Shown: positions 22,545 through 33,685, counted from the first letter of the stretch. The stretch: DNA of 64,000 bases from Oscheius sp. JU75 (GCA_037178855.1 JASJZC010000007.1:1178001-1242000), one strand, 5' to 3'. Translations and numbers: made by a program. The notes: generated by a model not told the origin, from the sequence alone.

Positions 22545-22837
22545 GCTAACGTCCCTTGGGGCTCAATGCCAGTAATAATCCGATTCTTCCAAAACTGCTC
22601 GATTTCTACTTTCTTCTGTCCAACTGTCCCTTTCCTTCCGCTTCAACCTGTCCGCATTCCCTTCAATCGAGGTACCGTGACAGGAACAACGTTTCCCCAA
22701 CGAAGCTACTTCCCGAACTGACTCGATTTGGCTTGACTTGCCAACAATTAGTGTGCGCACAAAATAGTACTCACTAATTGACAATATTGGCTTCAGACAG
22801 ACAGACAGAGACGCGAGGACATTTTAAACTAGACAAG
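22545..22837 (+). repeat. Dispersed repeat family A, copy 1
   Basis: About 290 bp starting gctaacgtcccttggggctc and ending cagacagacagagacgcgag then gacattttaaactagac. It holds a central conserved block (cgaggtaccgtgacaggaac) and an imperfect internal hairpin, aattagtgtgcgcac..actaatt. It aligns along its length with copies at 23060 and 23900 and, inverted, with 34012-34175. Confidence 0.85.
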
Positions 22838-22875
22838 TTAGGCCGTCGCCCCTTCGGGGCGGTAGCCTAACTTGT
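22833..22875. repeat. Perfect-arm hairpin at end of repeat copy 1
   Basis: Arms acaagttaggc (22833-22843) and gcctaacttgt (22865-22875) are exact complements. Inside them cgcccc/ggggcg pairs again across a small internal loop and a TTC apex. The structure is GC-rich and looks like a terminal secondary structure of the element. Confidence 0.7.
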
Positions 22876-23059
22876 TGCGCACCTTGAGGCATATCTATCT
22901 TGTCCTTTCCCCAGCAAAAACGATTGCTAATGACCATTTCTAATCAGTGAAACCCACTTCCCACTCTTTGACTCCACTTTCTATCCCTCAAACCCACTTC
23001 CCTTTCACTCTTTGAACCCATTTTTCCGATTTCTCGACCCAACTGCCTGTCCAAGTATT

Positions 23060-23354
23060 GCTATCGTCCCTGGGGAGCTCAATGACAGTTATATCCTCTG
23101 ATACCTTTGAGTTTTGCCCGGTTTCTATTCCCTTCTGTCAGCCTGTACTGGTCCTTCTCTCTCACTTCGCCCTGTTCGCATTTTCCGCGCCAGTCGAGCT
23201 ACCATGACAGAAGCAACGTCCTCCCAAAGAAGGTATCTCCCGAACTGACTTGACTTGCCAACAATTAGTGTGCGCACAAAATAGTGCACACTAATTGGCA
23301 ATATTGGCTTCAGACAGACAGACAGACAGAGATGCGAGGAAATTTTAAAATAGA
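23060..23354 (+). repeat. Dispersed repeat family A, copy 2
   Basis: Aligned with copies 1 and 3 from gctatcgtccctggggagct to the gacagacagacagacagaga tail. The internal arms are best preserved here (aattagtgtgcgcac and gtgcacactaatt). Confidence 0.85.
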
Positions 23355-23644
23355 GATTCTGCTCATCTTTGTGCTTTCTCTACCCCATCGGATGCCATGA
23401 TTTAGATAAGGCAACTAAATGTAACCTTTGCCTTTTGATAGAAGAGATAACTCTCCCGCAAAAGACTTCCTTATTCGGTACTGTAAATGGTCGAAGCAAG
23501 TGGATTGGGTCACGAACACAATATAATGTAACCCAACTAGTTTCTTAATGGTACTGTTAAAATACCCTATCTGACTGTATACGATTTTGCGTACACTTTT
23601 TCCTGTTCTGTGGATCAGAATCCATTTCGCAGCCTTGACTAAAA

Positions 23645-23869
23645 CTAGTTTTGCTTCGACTTTTTGGACACACGAACACGCCAGCAGGAAGCATAAAAAA
23701 TATCATACCCTCTTTCATTATATGGTAAGGTCACAGCGGCTCCTGTAAATGTATATGCATGTTCAAACAATATAGAAAAACCTAAAAGAATTAACCACAT
23801 TGGCGATATATCATATGTTCTTAAACCATTTAATAATACCATTTCGAAGTTTATAGCCATACAAAACAA
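23645..23869 (-). CDS. Possible exon(s) of a multi-pass membrane protein
   Basis: An open stretch encodes MFCMAINFEMVLLNGLRTYD and a second hydrophobic run (PMWLILLGFSILFEHAYTF) ending near a GAGG|GTATGA donor. Codon use is AT-rich. It sits between repeat copies 2 and 3, upstream of the PPxY-tail exon and on the same strand, so it may encode the first helices of that protein. It was neither recognised nor linked by confirmed splice sites. Confidence 0.3.
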   Translation of the reverse strand: MFCMAINFEMVLLNGLRTYDISPMWLILLGFSILFEHAYTFTGAAVTLPYNERGYDIFYASCWRVRVSKKSKQN

Positions 23870-23899
23870 ACTCGTAGGAGTTTTTGTACCACAAGGGAT

Positions 23900-24188
23900 G
23901 CTAACGCCCCTTGGGACTCAAAATAAAGCCTCATTCCCTAAACTGCTGAATTTCCACTTCCTTCTGTCCAACTGTCATGACCCTTTCCTCAAACTTCAAC
24001 CTGTCCGCATTCCCTCCAACCGAGGTACTGTGACAGGAACAACGTTTCCGCTACGAAGCTATCTCCCAAACTGACTCGATTTGGCTTGACTTGCTAACAA
24101 TTAGTGTGCGCAAAAAATAGTGCTCACTAATTGGCAATATTAGCTTCAGACAGACAGACAGAGACGCGAGGACATTTTAAACTAGATA
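23900..24188 (+). repeat. Dispersed repeat family A, copy 3
   Basis: Starts gctaacgccccttgggactc, contains ccgaggtactgtgacaggaa and aattagtgtgcgc..actaattggc, and ends gacagagacgcgaggacatt ttaaactaga. Same orientation as copies 1 and 2. Confidence 0.85.
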
Positions 24189-24667
24189 GAAATCTTCAGG
24201 GGTTTAAAGCAAGAACATTTACTACTTTTCAACGCTTTCACTGTACGCTGACCTCATTACTATGTCATGCGATTCCTGCCGATAAGACAGCAACTGTATG
24301 CAACGCTTTTATCGACTCTCACTGATAATGACTAAAGAAAACTTACTTGATGGATCATTGTGAAAAAGAAAGAGACTGCACAGTTTCTTGTAATTCAAAT
24401 AAACTGTTGCTATCTTACTTAACCATAGGTTCAGCTTATAGCTCTTTTTGACAGCTTTACAGCAGTGGACGATACTTTCACAAAGGAACATGAAAGTCGA
24501 TGTGGATTTTATAAAAATTCATATGTTAGAATTTGTTTATAATCACTAGGTAACGGCGTGTGCTCCTGTTGGTGATAAGCCACTGATTATTTGTTTGTGA
24601 TATACTCGACGGAGGCTCTTGTTTTCCAAAACTCCCGACTAGTAGAAAACATCAATATTTTATAGCT

Positions 24668-27094
24668 ATGAAGGAATTTGTCCTTCTTTTCTTCCTGGTG
24701 TCGGGCTCAAACGGCCAACTACCGAAAGCTAACACGTTTTTTGAGGTAAGTGTAGTTCTTAACCCACTAGCTAATTGCGCAAACCTTCTGCAATGAGTTG
24801 GCTCCTCTTTGGAATGGCTGTCATTGCCACAGGGACGCTCATTGCTGTGATATGTTGGCAAACTCTTATGTAGAGAAGGTTCAAAAACACACGTAGATCC
24901 AGAAAAAATTTCTCTTTCAACGACATTTTTGGCTGTTCCTACGGCTAAGCGATCTCAAGCTAAATGTTTTACAGAGTGAAGATTATCTTTAATTGATTTT
25001 TTTTTATCAGCAAGTCGTGAATTGCATCAGAGGCCATCCATCCCGAGTTCTTTGGCGTAAACAAGTTCAACAGTACTGAATAACAGGTGCACCGCTGTGC
25101 CAGTAGTCAAGGGATACATTAAATTGTACCCAACTTTTTACGAGTTTTGAGGTGATTGGTTAAGCAAAACTGCTCGTTCTAACTTAAAACCAGTGTATAC
25201 CGCTTGCTCCTAATCTCCCGAAAAAGGTCTAACGTGTTAGACCTTTTTGTTCTTTGATGGAGCCTTCAAAAACAGGTGTAGAAAGCTTTCCGAAACAGTA
25301 GTTGGCTGAAAAACCATAGTTTTCACAATTTTCTTTTCCCACACCCCTTTCTTCGTTGCGCGCCGAATTCAAACGGGGACCGGTAAAAAAAAGGATAACA
25401 CGAGAAACGAACTTTTTTCGAACTCATAACCATGCAGCTTAGAAGATGCTTTCGTTTTCCTGTTAACTGGCATATATATATGCTCCATACCATAGGTTTT
25501 AAAAACCTCTAGGAGAGCTCGTTTTAACAAAGTGGTATTACAAACGGCACTTTGTAGAAGAGGAGTAAGTGCGGAAAAAAGAAAATACTAACTGTACAGA
25601 GGGACAACGTTTCAGAACTTCTTAGAAGCTGAGAAGGAACTGGAAGACCGGGGGAACTCTCAGTATTCAGGCTTCCAGTAAGAGCAAAATTGATGTTTTT
25701 CATCGGACTTTCAGGTCGAAAGCAGCTTCCGTTAGTGCCAGGTGGGCAGCGGCAGTCCAAAGGCTCAACGATGATTTTGCAGAACAAGCAAAGCTGGCAA
25801 AAACTGGTATTGAGGTGCGTTTGTTTGTTACAAAAGTAGGCTTTATATTTTAGAAACTTGTAGCAACTAAGACCGAGCATGATGCGAAGAAGTTCCAGAA
25901 AGAGCAAGAGTTTCTCGATGTTTTGAAAGAAGCTATTCTCACACTCAATAATACCGATCTTTTTGCTCAAACAATGGCTAAACATAAAGAAAAACAGGAC
26001 AAGATGACAGATCTCTGGAAGCAGTGGTGGGAGGCTAAACAAGAAAAGAAGCAGAAGGACCTTGAGGTGCAGTTCACTAAGAGTTTTAAAACATGATTTT
26101 TCAGTATTACCTATGCAGTCTAGATACGATCCATCAGAAATGGACAGAATGGCAGACAAAATGGAACGATGCTGTGACAAATAACTGGGAGAAGCAGAAA
26201 GAGGTAATTTGTTCTAGTAATAATACGTTTTCTGTGAGGAACTGGTTGTCCATTTTTGCAGATCAGACATTTTAGGGTTCTGGTAAAGGTGATAGGCACG
26301 ATAAACCTGCAAAACATGTTATACTAATAAGAGCTTCTTTTCAGAAGTACGCTGCTGCAAAGAAGGAATTTGACGAGCTTAAAACCATGGCCAAAAATGA
26401 GCTCATCAAACGAAAAGCAGAGAAGCAAGCCAGAAAAGACAAGCTCAAACGAAAGCTTGTCGACTCCAAAAATGAAGTAGAAGTGAGCACAACCTCTCAC
26501 CAAAGAGTAGATAGTCTTTAGACTAAAAAAGAAGAACTTGAAGCTCTCCAGCAGGATTTCTTTGCGCAAATGAGAGTAATTGCTGAGAAAAAGCAGGAAG
26601 TAACCAGTTTGATTGATCAATTCCTCTCAGAAGAAGCATCTTACTTTTGGGAAAATCTTCTGCATGACAAGAAGCAAGAGGATTTGAATAAAGTAGCCTA
26701 CCAAAAAGCTGTGTGGGACATCCTGACAGGTCATAATCTGGCAGAGCCGGTAGCCAAAGCCACTATGCTTGATCAGTAAGACTATCTGCTACCGAAGTGA
26801 TGTCACATATTCAGGATTACCGGTGCTTCTGGCTGGAGAACAGCAACCTGGGTCCTACTCTCAATCTCAATTGTTATTTCTGTTGCTCTTGTGGGATTGA
26901 TTGTCTACACAATTCAACAGCACAAGCACTATGAACGGCTAGGAGATGTTGCGATAGCTCCTAATCAAGGAGTTTTCTTTGATTATTCGAAGACGGTCAG
27001 ATTTCATTAAAACGATGAACAATCCTAAATTTAGAACAATGGAGCAGCCGGATATGCGTCCACATCGGCTTCAGCTCCTGTTGCATTATACTGA
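24668..27094 (+). CDS. Secreted-side coiled-coil, single-pass membrane protein, 394 aa
   Basis: Nine exons join in phase: 24668-24745, 25616-25677, 25715-25814, 25854-26066, 26105-26203, 26345-26482, 26522-26775, 26815-26995 and 27035-27094. Intron 1 is 870 nt and one intron is 141; the other six are 37-39 nt. The protein starts with a signal peptide (MKEFVLLFFLVSGSNG), followed by about 300 residues of Lys/Glu/Gln-rich helical sequence with heptad character (EKLVATKTEHDAKKF, KQWWEAKQEKKQKDLE, KKEFDELKTMAKNELIKRK, EELEALQQDFFAQM). Then comes one TM helix (TWVLLSISIVISVALVGLIV) and a short cytoplasmic tail ending SASAPVALY. Periodic Trp residues (LWKQWWEAK, HQKWTEWQTKWN) are notable. I do not recognise the family; a type I membrane protein with a coiled-coil ectodomain is inferred. 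Confidence 0.8.
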
Positions 27095-27099
27095 TTTTT

Positions 27100-28515
27100 C
27101 GTGTTCTAAATATAGTTCATGTTTTTGGTAACCGAGAGTGTACAAATCTCTGTTTTTATCTATTAAGGGCAACACTGTTTTTATGGTCCAGACTGTAACA
27201 AATAAGTATAACTACAAAGAAGGAGCAGGCAAGGAAGTTATAAACAAGGAAGCTCTGCAGTTGAGTAATGAAAAAGAACAGCCTGGCCAGCTCGGTAGCA
27301 TGTTTACAGAAGAACATTTGCCATCGGATCTGGAATAATCAGATCTGGAAATGTTCAAATTGAACAATAAGAACATAACAGACCTAGGTACTTATCACGC
27401 AGTTACGAACAAAGTTCGTCTTTCCAAAAAATGAGATCTGGTGAAAGCGGATGTACGAAGACAAAACTTTTCGTTTTACCTACTTTATGAGACTGACCTT
27501 CTTACAGTTTGTTTCATTAAAAAAATATCCTTAACCTCGCCACAGGTTTCATACATTCTGTTGTAAGGGTTGAACAGAACGCCATACAAGGGCTTTACGT
27601 AGTACCGAACGCAGCACTTCCCTATAGGGTAGGCGAAAAAACGGAGCCGGAAATGAAGATATTGAGCGAATTGTGAGCGTAGTTTCAATCTTTTATTTAT
27701 TATCAGCTATTTTTTATGCCTATGTCAACTTCAACCCTTGTTCTCCCCAGATCGTCCTGTTTATGTCAACAGTTCTATTCGTGCATTACCGATCATTTTT
27801 TTGGGGTTTTTAAAGGTTTAGATGGCTAACGAGAGGATACGGTTGCTCCTTTGTCAAAAAAACAATTAAAGCAGGGTAGACATGATTTGCCATCTAAAGG
27901 TGCTCTCGGTAAAGAATTCCGAAAATGCTTTTTTTGACTTTACTCGTTAAAAGTTGTCTAAGTTGCCTAATCACTAATTGATGTTCATTACAAAAGTTTA
28001 AGGTTTATTGTAGTTTGTCCCAAAAAAAACTGCCTCAGCTAAAACAATAATAAAAAATGAGCGGTCGAATTGTTACGCGTTAAGGGGTAGGGGAGGTTTT
28101 TTGTATTCAGGGCTGAGTGGAGTCCTAGTTTCGAAATAGTTATGTTAATTTGGCTTTTTACATATTGCGATAAGCATTTATTCTAGGATGACACCGGCAC
28201 ACAGAGCCAAACTGAGGATGAGGAGCACACGACAAAGACGTATAGAATGTTTCAAGACCATCCCATGACGCTAAGGGATTCAAAATAAATGTCAAGTACG
28301 GACCATCGGGTGCATGCGAAATTGGTCGAGAACGCCCGATTAAATTCAAGTAAATCGCTGCACGAGAGCCACATCGCATGTGTACTAATTCAAACATGCA
28401 AAAACTAAACGCAACATTTCGGTTGGGGAGTTTTGTAGTCAGATGCGTAGGGAAATGCCGTCAGGGAAGGGACAAACAAGGCTGCGCGCACCCTCTCTTT
28501 TGCGCAAAACACTCG
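27100..28515. other. Intergenic interval
   Basis: No gene was supported. Short frames on both strands carry no recognisable motif. The interval ends at a plus-strand tRNA-Pro. Confidence 0.4.
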
Positions 28516-28519
28516 TCTT

Positions 28520-28591
28520 GGCCAAATGGTCTAGTGGTATGATTCTCGCTTTGGGTGCGAGAGGTCCCGGGTTCAATCCCCGGTTTGGCCC
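28520..28591 (+). tRNA. tRNA-Pro(UGG)
   Basis: Acceptor GGCCAAA pairs with TTTGGCC, the anticodon arm is CTCGC-TTTGGGT-GCGAG (anticodon TGG), and the T arm contains GGTTCAATCC. All arms pair and no intron is present. Confidence 0.96.
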
Positions 28592-28729
28592 TAATATTTG
28601 CCCTGATCTACGATATACCTCGTACACAGCTTTCTCCCATCATAGACTGAGTTTTCTTTTCTTTGTCATCGTTTCAGCCGTAAACACAGATTTTTTTTTT
28701 ACAGAATGTAGTCAACAACAATGAGAAAA

Positions 28730-30090
28730 TCAATATGCAGGAACAGTCGAGGTCTCACTCAACTGAAAATCATTTGGACGCACTTCAGACCGCAAGCAGG
28801 GGAACGCGGTACGGTATTCTCGGATGAAGGTGAAGATCAGAATGGGGTCGATAAGCTGTGCCACAGGTAGAAGAGATGACAGTACCAGATGCAGCATGTT
28901 CGGAGCATTCATCTTCAGAAAGGCGAAACTGTACAGGATCAGGATTGGGAGATATTGAAAGAGGATGGGAGTCAGGGTCTGAACGTACTGTAATCACGGT
29001 AAAAATAGTATCTTACCTGCATGAGAAGCAATGTAAACAATCTTTGATGCAGAGCCTTTGTCTGCTTTGACAATTGATGCTTGGCAAGAAGAGTCTTGAA
29101 CTTGATGGTGCAGAAGAACATAATACAGATGCATGGAATCATTTGAACGCTGTACGAGAAGCAGTGGAAAAATCCATGACCCAATGTTCCATCCGGCTTC
29201 TGAAAACTCTTTATGGCCATGCATGCGGCAGCCCTACAAAGAACATTCCGCCAATTGAAGAAAGATTGTGCAAATCTTCTCCAATTGTTTCAAGCACATT
29301 GCCATTCAACTGGTCCAGAATCTCGTTTTCCGGTGCAAAGTACGATAATACGAAGCAATCAATCATCATGATGATTGTACATGCGATGAAGAGCAGAGTT
29401 CCGCGAACCCTTGTGAATAAAAGATCCTGATCTCCAGTGATGATGAGATAGCGAAATAGGAAGGACAAAGTCAATACAAAGCCCCATTGGGCAAGACCAG
29501 CTGCATATATGGGAATGAAGATGTCGGCGACCTTTGGTGAGAAATGGACGACAGTGTTGTGAAAGATGCAGCCAAGTGAGCTGGGGTACAGGACCTGAAT
29601 ACAGTTTGTAATTACTTTCTCTTGTGCTATATCTGTACCCACTTGATTAGCCTATTACTCGAGACAAAGAATAGGTTAAGTAATGACAGGCTGCAACTTT
29701 CGTAATTTGAACAAACTTTACATTATAAATAACTTGGCTTTCCATTGGCGTATTACGTTATTTCAATAAAATTCATACTGGAGATCAGTCCTTTACCCGC
29801 CTAAAAGAACTAATTGTGTGACCTAAGAATATGTGAATGACATCCTGTCATTCACATATTCTGTCTAAATTGTGAGGGATCGAAAAATCGCGACTTACAG
29901 GCAGAGTAAGAAATATGGACAGGCTTGTGAACACGCCGACTCCGGTGTAGGCCACCAACAAGTTCTTGTATGTTCCGATAACGTTGCTTGATTTGGTTAT
30001 GATTATTGGAATCAACATTGCATTCAACACCATGGCAAAGAAACTGCATGCCGTGAGAGGATACTGCAACCACGGAACGCTTATCCCCAT
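28730..30090 (-). CDS. Nematode Str-class seven-TM chemoreceptor, 326 aa
   Basis: Exons 29899-30090, 29238-29594, 29017-29199 and 28730-28978 join in phase 0 throughout, giving 326 codons plus stop. Introns are 304, 38 and 38 nt. The protein shows the serpentine Str layout: TM1 with AMVLNAMLIPIIITKSSN and the typical loop IGTYKNLLVAYTG; a TM3-4 exon with WGFVLTLSFLFRYLIIT; TM5 IPCICIMFFCTIKF followed by the conserved basic helix KQTKALHQRLFTLLLMQ; and TM7 ending LIDPILIFTFIREYRTA, the family's hallmark Asp-Pro and C-terminal basic helix. It is expected in chemosensory neuron cilia, binding a small ligand and coupling to G protein. The subfamily (str versus srj) was not resolved. Confidence 0.88.
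29826..29862. repeat. 17-bp perfect hairpin in receptor intron 1
   Basis: Arms agaatatgtgaatgaca and tgtcattcacatattct are exact complements separated only by TCC. The hairpin lies within the 304-nt first intron of the Str receptor gene, near its donor. Confidence 0.9.
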
Positions 30091-30099
30091 TCTGCTGAA

Positions 30100-30745
30100 A
30101 TCAGTAATTAGGAAGCAGGATCAGAAATCAAGAGATGGCAGAATGAATGACCGAGATAGATTGCCGGAGGTCTCATTTCCTAAGAATAAATGCGCGTCAG
30201 GCTAGATCAAAGGATAAAACCGAGAAGATGAATAGTGAACTTTTAGAATTTCAATATCAGCTTATATACGAGCTGCTCTCTCCGCCTCAAAAGATTAACC
30301 TTTTACGCTCAATAGAAGAGACTTCCGTGTCAATAAGGGTAATTTCGTCAGTACAGTGACAGTTTCTTTCATTTTGGTTAGACATCAGTAGCATCTACAC
30401 ATCCTTACCATACAGTTGTTTAATATAGATGAACGAGAAAAACATTTTAAACGCATATTTATTATTTTATTCACACGCAGGTGTCTGTAAACTTACTATT
30501 AAATAAATGATATACACAAATCTTATCTAACTAAGTCCGGTTCAGACTAAGCAACATACTGTTTTTATAGATTGTTGTTTGCGGCGTGTTTACCAAACTG
30601 CAGTAATCCTGGAAAAAAACGGCGGAGGAACAATATCAGTTTTATTAAGTGAAGTTTGCGGTTATGCAACCGTCATTGGATGGTTCGGAATTCTGACTTG
30701 AAGATAATTGTCGGGGGCACGAATCTTTAAACAAATTGTCCACAA
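30100..30745. other. Intergenic interval upstream of the Str receptor
   Basis: AT-rich sequence with no supported gene. It includes the presumed promoter of the minus-strand receptor and ends at the left arm of the inverted repeat. Confidence 0.4.
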
Positions 30746-30747
30746 CA

Positions 30748-30981
30748 CTTACAATACTATAAGCTTTTGTAGAGATTTTCAGTAAATGTTAAACATGATG
30801 TAGGAGATCAGTTAAGAACTATTACTCATATGCGAACATGTTTTCAATCAAAATCTATGGTAATCCTCATAAAAAAAAAAAACTTAGTGTTCATTATTCT
30901 TCCTCATCCTCAAGTCGAAAGTCCAAGCATTATATCCCACGCTAGAGAACTATGACGAACAAAATGGAAGAATACTACAAA
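30748..30981 (+). repeat. Left arm of 234-bp inverted repeat
   Basis: From cttacaatactataagcttt to ggaagaatactacaaa, this segment is the near-exact reverse complement of 34255-34488. Homology stops sharply at both ends. Differences are a few substitutions and an A-run length change. Confidence 0.92.
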
Positions 30982-31635
30982 TTCCTGGAAGGTCCACACT
31001 CTTCCCATACCCGAAGTGTAATCAGTTTTGAAAGACAAAAATTTCCATGAAAAAATGGAAAAGAGTTTGTTGTGGGGTGACATTTGCTTGTGACAATACG
31101 GTTTTCACAAGGACAGCGTGAGAGATAAACAGTACTTGAGTCAATTTGTTCCACATTGCTTAAAATGGATCAAGAACGCGGACTCACAGATTTCAAGCAG
31201 TAAAACAGCCAAATTATGTATTGTAAGAAACAGGTAGCGTTCAGAATATACCTAAGCAAGTTCAAAGCTAAGGTCAGAGGTTGATTGACTGATTGATTCT
31301 CGTTTGCTTTCCCATAGAGTATGTCTAATGTTTTTGTCGGCGTGTTCACAAGCCTAATGTAAATGACGGATTACTTTGGATCAAAACAAAAACGGTCTAG
31401 CTTGATTGTGGTTTGTAACGAGCTTTGCCTTGACCGGGATAGCTTTATTTTTGGCCATGAAAAAACAGGTACTCGAATTGGTGTGTGTTCATCATTTCAA
31501 TTTTTAAAACAAAAGCAATTGTTTACTTGTATTAGGGCAGTGTTTTTATCGAAGTTTGAGATCAATCAGATGCCGGTGCAAAATGTTTATGCCATGAAGA
31601 TGTGAAAAGAAATACATGTCTATGACTGGTCAAGA

Positions 31636-32706
31636 TTAATATCCTGGAGCAGTTCTGGGAGGAGGACAATGGTCACAAGCTCCCCTATCTCCAGCAGTCC
31701 CGTCTTCACCAGCAGCCCCGTTTTCTCCAGGGGCTCCAGGCTGACCGTCGTTTCCGGCATCTCCGGGAGGACCTGGAGGTCCGGGGTTGGCTCCTTGACC
31801 GTCATTTCCAGGCTGGCCATCGGGTCCAGCGGGTCCAGGAGGTCCAGGAGGTCCGGCGGGACCCTGAGGGCCAGGAACAGAGATTACTTGTCCGGGAGTG
31901 CCAGGCTGTCCAGGGGCACCAGGTTGTCCATCGTTTCCAGCTGGGCCAGGAGGACCGGGAGGTCCAGGAGGTCCTTGCTGAGCATCTCCACCGCTCTGGC
32001 CAGACTGACCAGGCTGACCATTAGGGCCTTTGGGACCGGCAGATCCAGCAGGTCCTAGAAAAGAGATGGTACTAATAAACTCAAGTTACAGAGGTATACC
32101 TGGAGGACCAGCGGGACAATCAAAGCAGAAATCATCGGCAGAAGGAGAGGCATCTGGAGCGGCATCAGCACCAGGCTGTCCGTCATCACCTGGCCGACCA
32201 TCATTTCCAGGCTGACCATCCTGTCCAGGAGCTCCAGCCGGTCCAGTAGGGCCGCTACCGCACTAAAATGTACACGTTTGCGTGTTATATGAAAAATGTT
32301 ACAGAACAACAGCTTCCTCCCTGAGCAGCAGGAGCAGATTCCACCGGGGAGTCATATCCTTGACGAGCACGACGATGTTTCATGCTGCCGGCAGAGCGAC
32401 GGTGAGCGAGATGAGCTTCACGCTTAATGCGTCCAAAAGCTCCGTTAACGGTCTCGTACTAAAGTTTTGCTTACGTGGTTCTAAAAAGTGGCTTACTCTT
32501 TTGTATTCGTCCCAAAGTCCGTCAGTTCTGTGCTGACAGAAGTCGACTTCCGACTGAAGAGACGACTGAACATGTTGCATGTAGTTGTAAAGCATAGGGA
32601 CAGCAACAATTGCTGTCAAAGTGGCGATAGTGGAAATGGTGATTCCGAAGAAGGCCAACTTTCTCAAGCCCTCTGCCTCTCGTTGATCAAACTTGGGGTC
32701 GGACAT
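31636..32706 (-). CDS. Nematode cuticle collagen, 315 aa
   Basis: Exons 32497-32706, 32303-32458, 32100-32262 and 31636-32054 join in phase (introns 38, 40 and 45 nt) into 316 codons including stop. The N-terminus (residues 1-70) has the nematode cuticle collagen N-terminal domain, including one hydrophobic anchor/signal ([19 protein letters not shown]). An RIKR/HRR basic region at about residues 80-90 is the expected subtilisin-like processing site. The rest is interrupted Gly-X-Y ([13 protein letters not shown] type) with paired Cys flanking the blocks (SCCSC, FCFDC) and the classic terminus [13 protein letters not shown]. Its role is to trimerise and be crosslinked into the extracellular cuticle, secreted by hypodermis. 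The gene sits between the two arms of a 234-bp inverted repeat. Confidence 0.96.
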
Positions 32707-32995
32707 CCTATAAAAACTTTGGTAGAAGAATGTTGAGGAGGTTTACGTGGTAGTCCCGATGAAAGGGAGATAATGTTGCCATCAGCCGCCGCCTGGCATT
32801 TATACGATTTGCCGTTACAGTCTGATGCAGTCTACGAGGGCAAAAACGCCTTCGGCAGGCAGAAACGATGGCGATTTACACACAAGCACCCATGATAGAG
32901 AGGTCAAAGGCAGCTGCAACATCAGTTTCTGTGTAAACGATACTTGATGTTTTTAAATCAAGCAGTTTGTACTTGTGAAAAAAACAGCTAATATA

Positions 32996-33685
32996 CAGTG
33001 TGCGTCATAAAAAATAAAGGCATCCCAGTTTTTAGCGGTAGAGCCAAAACAACGCACTTTAAAAAAAACCTGACAATGCCATCTTCGATATTCAAAACTT
33101 TTGTAAAAAAAATCTACAGACCCATCGGATTATCTTCGGTCCTAGGTAAACAAAAAGGTCTCGATGTGTCGAATTCAGAAGCGTTAAAACTATAAACAGT
33201 ATTTAGAGAGGGGACAGGTTGACGTTCTTGCTGGTCAAGGATTGAGCAACAGGGTCATAGCTAATACCATTGGACGTTTTCCTACTGTGGTGGACAACTA
33301 TCGCAAGGATCCTGTTGGCTATGGAGCTAAAAACAGAGGAGGAAGGCCCAGAAAGCTGACAATCAGGGACGAGCGAATGATCGCTCGAGCTGTCTCCAAC
33401 AAAAGAGTGTCCACTGCTCTCCTGAAATCCGATCTCCGTCTCACTGTTTCTGCTTATAAGCTGTTTATATGAATTGTTTTGTTAGTACCTTTAAAGTTTT
33501 TACGCTTCTGCATTTGATACGTCGAGACTTTTTTGTTTACCTAGGGTTTTGATCCGATGGGTTTATTTTTTTACAAGGGTTTTGAATACCGTAGAAAAAG
33601 ATGGCATTGTCAGATTTTTTTAAAGTGCTTAGTTTTGGCTCTACAGCTAAAAACTGGGGTGACTTTATAGTTATGACGCGCACTG
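32996..33685 (+). mobile_element. Tc3-like deletion derivative with long terminal inverted repeats
   Basis: A 690-bp element flanked by TA (32994-32995 and 33686-33687). The left end, CAGTGTGCGTCATAA, and the reverse complement of the right end, CAGTGCGCGTCATAA, begin imperfect terminal inverted repeats of roughly 190 bp that share blocks such as cccagtttttag, gacaatgccatc, ctaggtaaacaaaaa and gaagcgt. TA duplication, ends of this form and long inverted repeats are typical of the Tc3 branch of Tc1/mariner. Only the first part of a transposase remains, so the copy is non-autonomous. The arms are visibly diverged, indicating an older insertion than the DD37D pair. Confidence 0.9.
33206..33472 (+). 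pseudogene. Tc3-type transposase N-terminal fragment
   Basis: The frame encodes the bipartite DNA-binding region: a first helix-turn-helix (LSNRVIANTIGR), NYRKDPVGYG, then the linker GRPRKLTIRDERMIARA with the GRPR-like motif, and a second helix region ending at LRLTVSAYK before a stop. The catalytic DDE/D domain is entirely missing. At best a DNA-binding fragment could be made; no start codon or promoter is evident. Confidence 0.85.

Noticed and set aside
31669-32536. Plus-strand Arg/Ser-rich frames over the collagen region
   Set aside because: They mirror the Gly-X-Y codons of the minus-strand collagen, which has matching splice sites and conserved termini.
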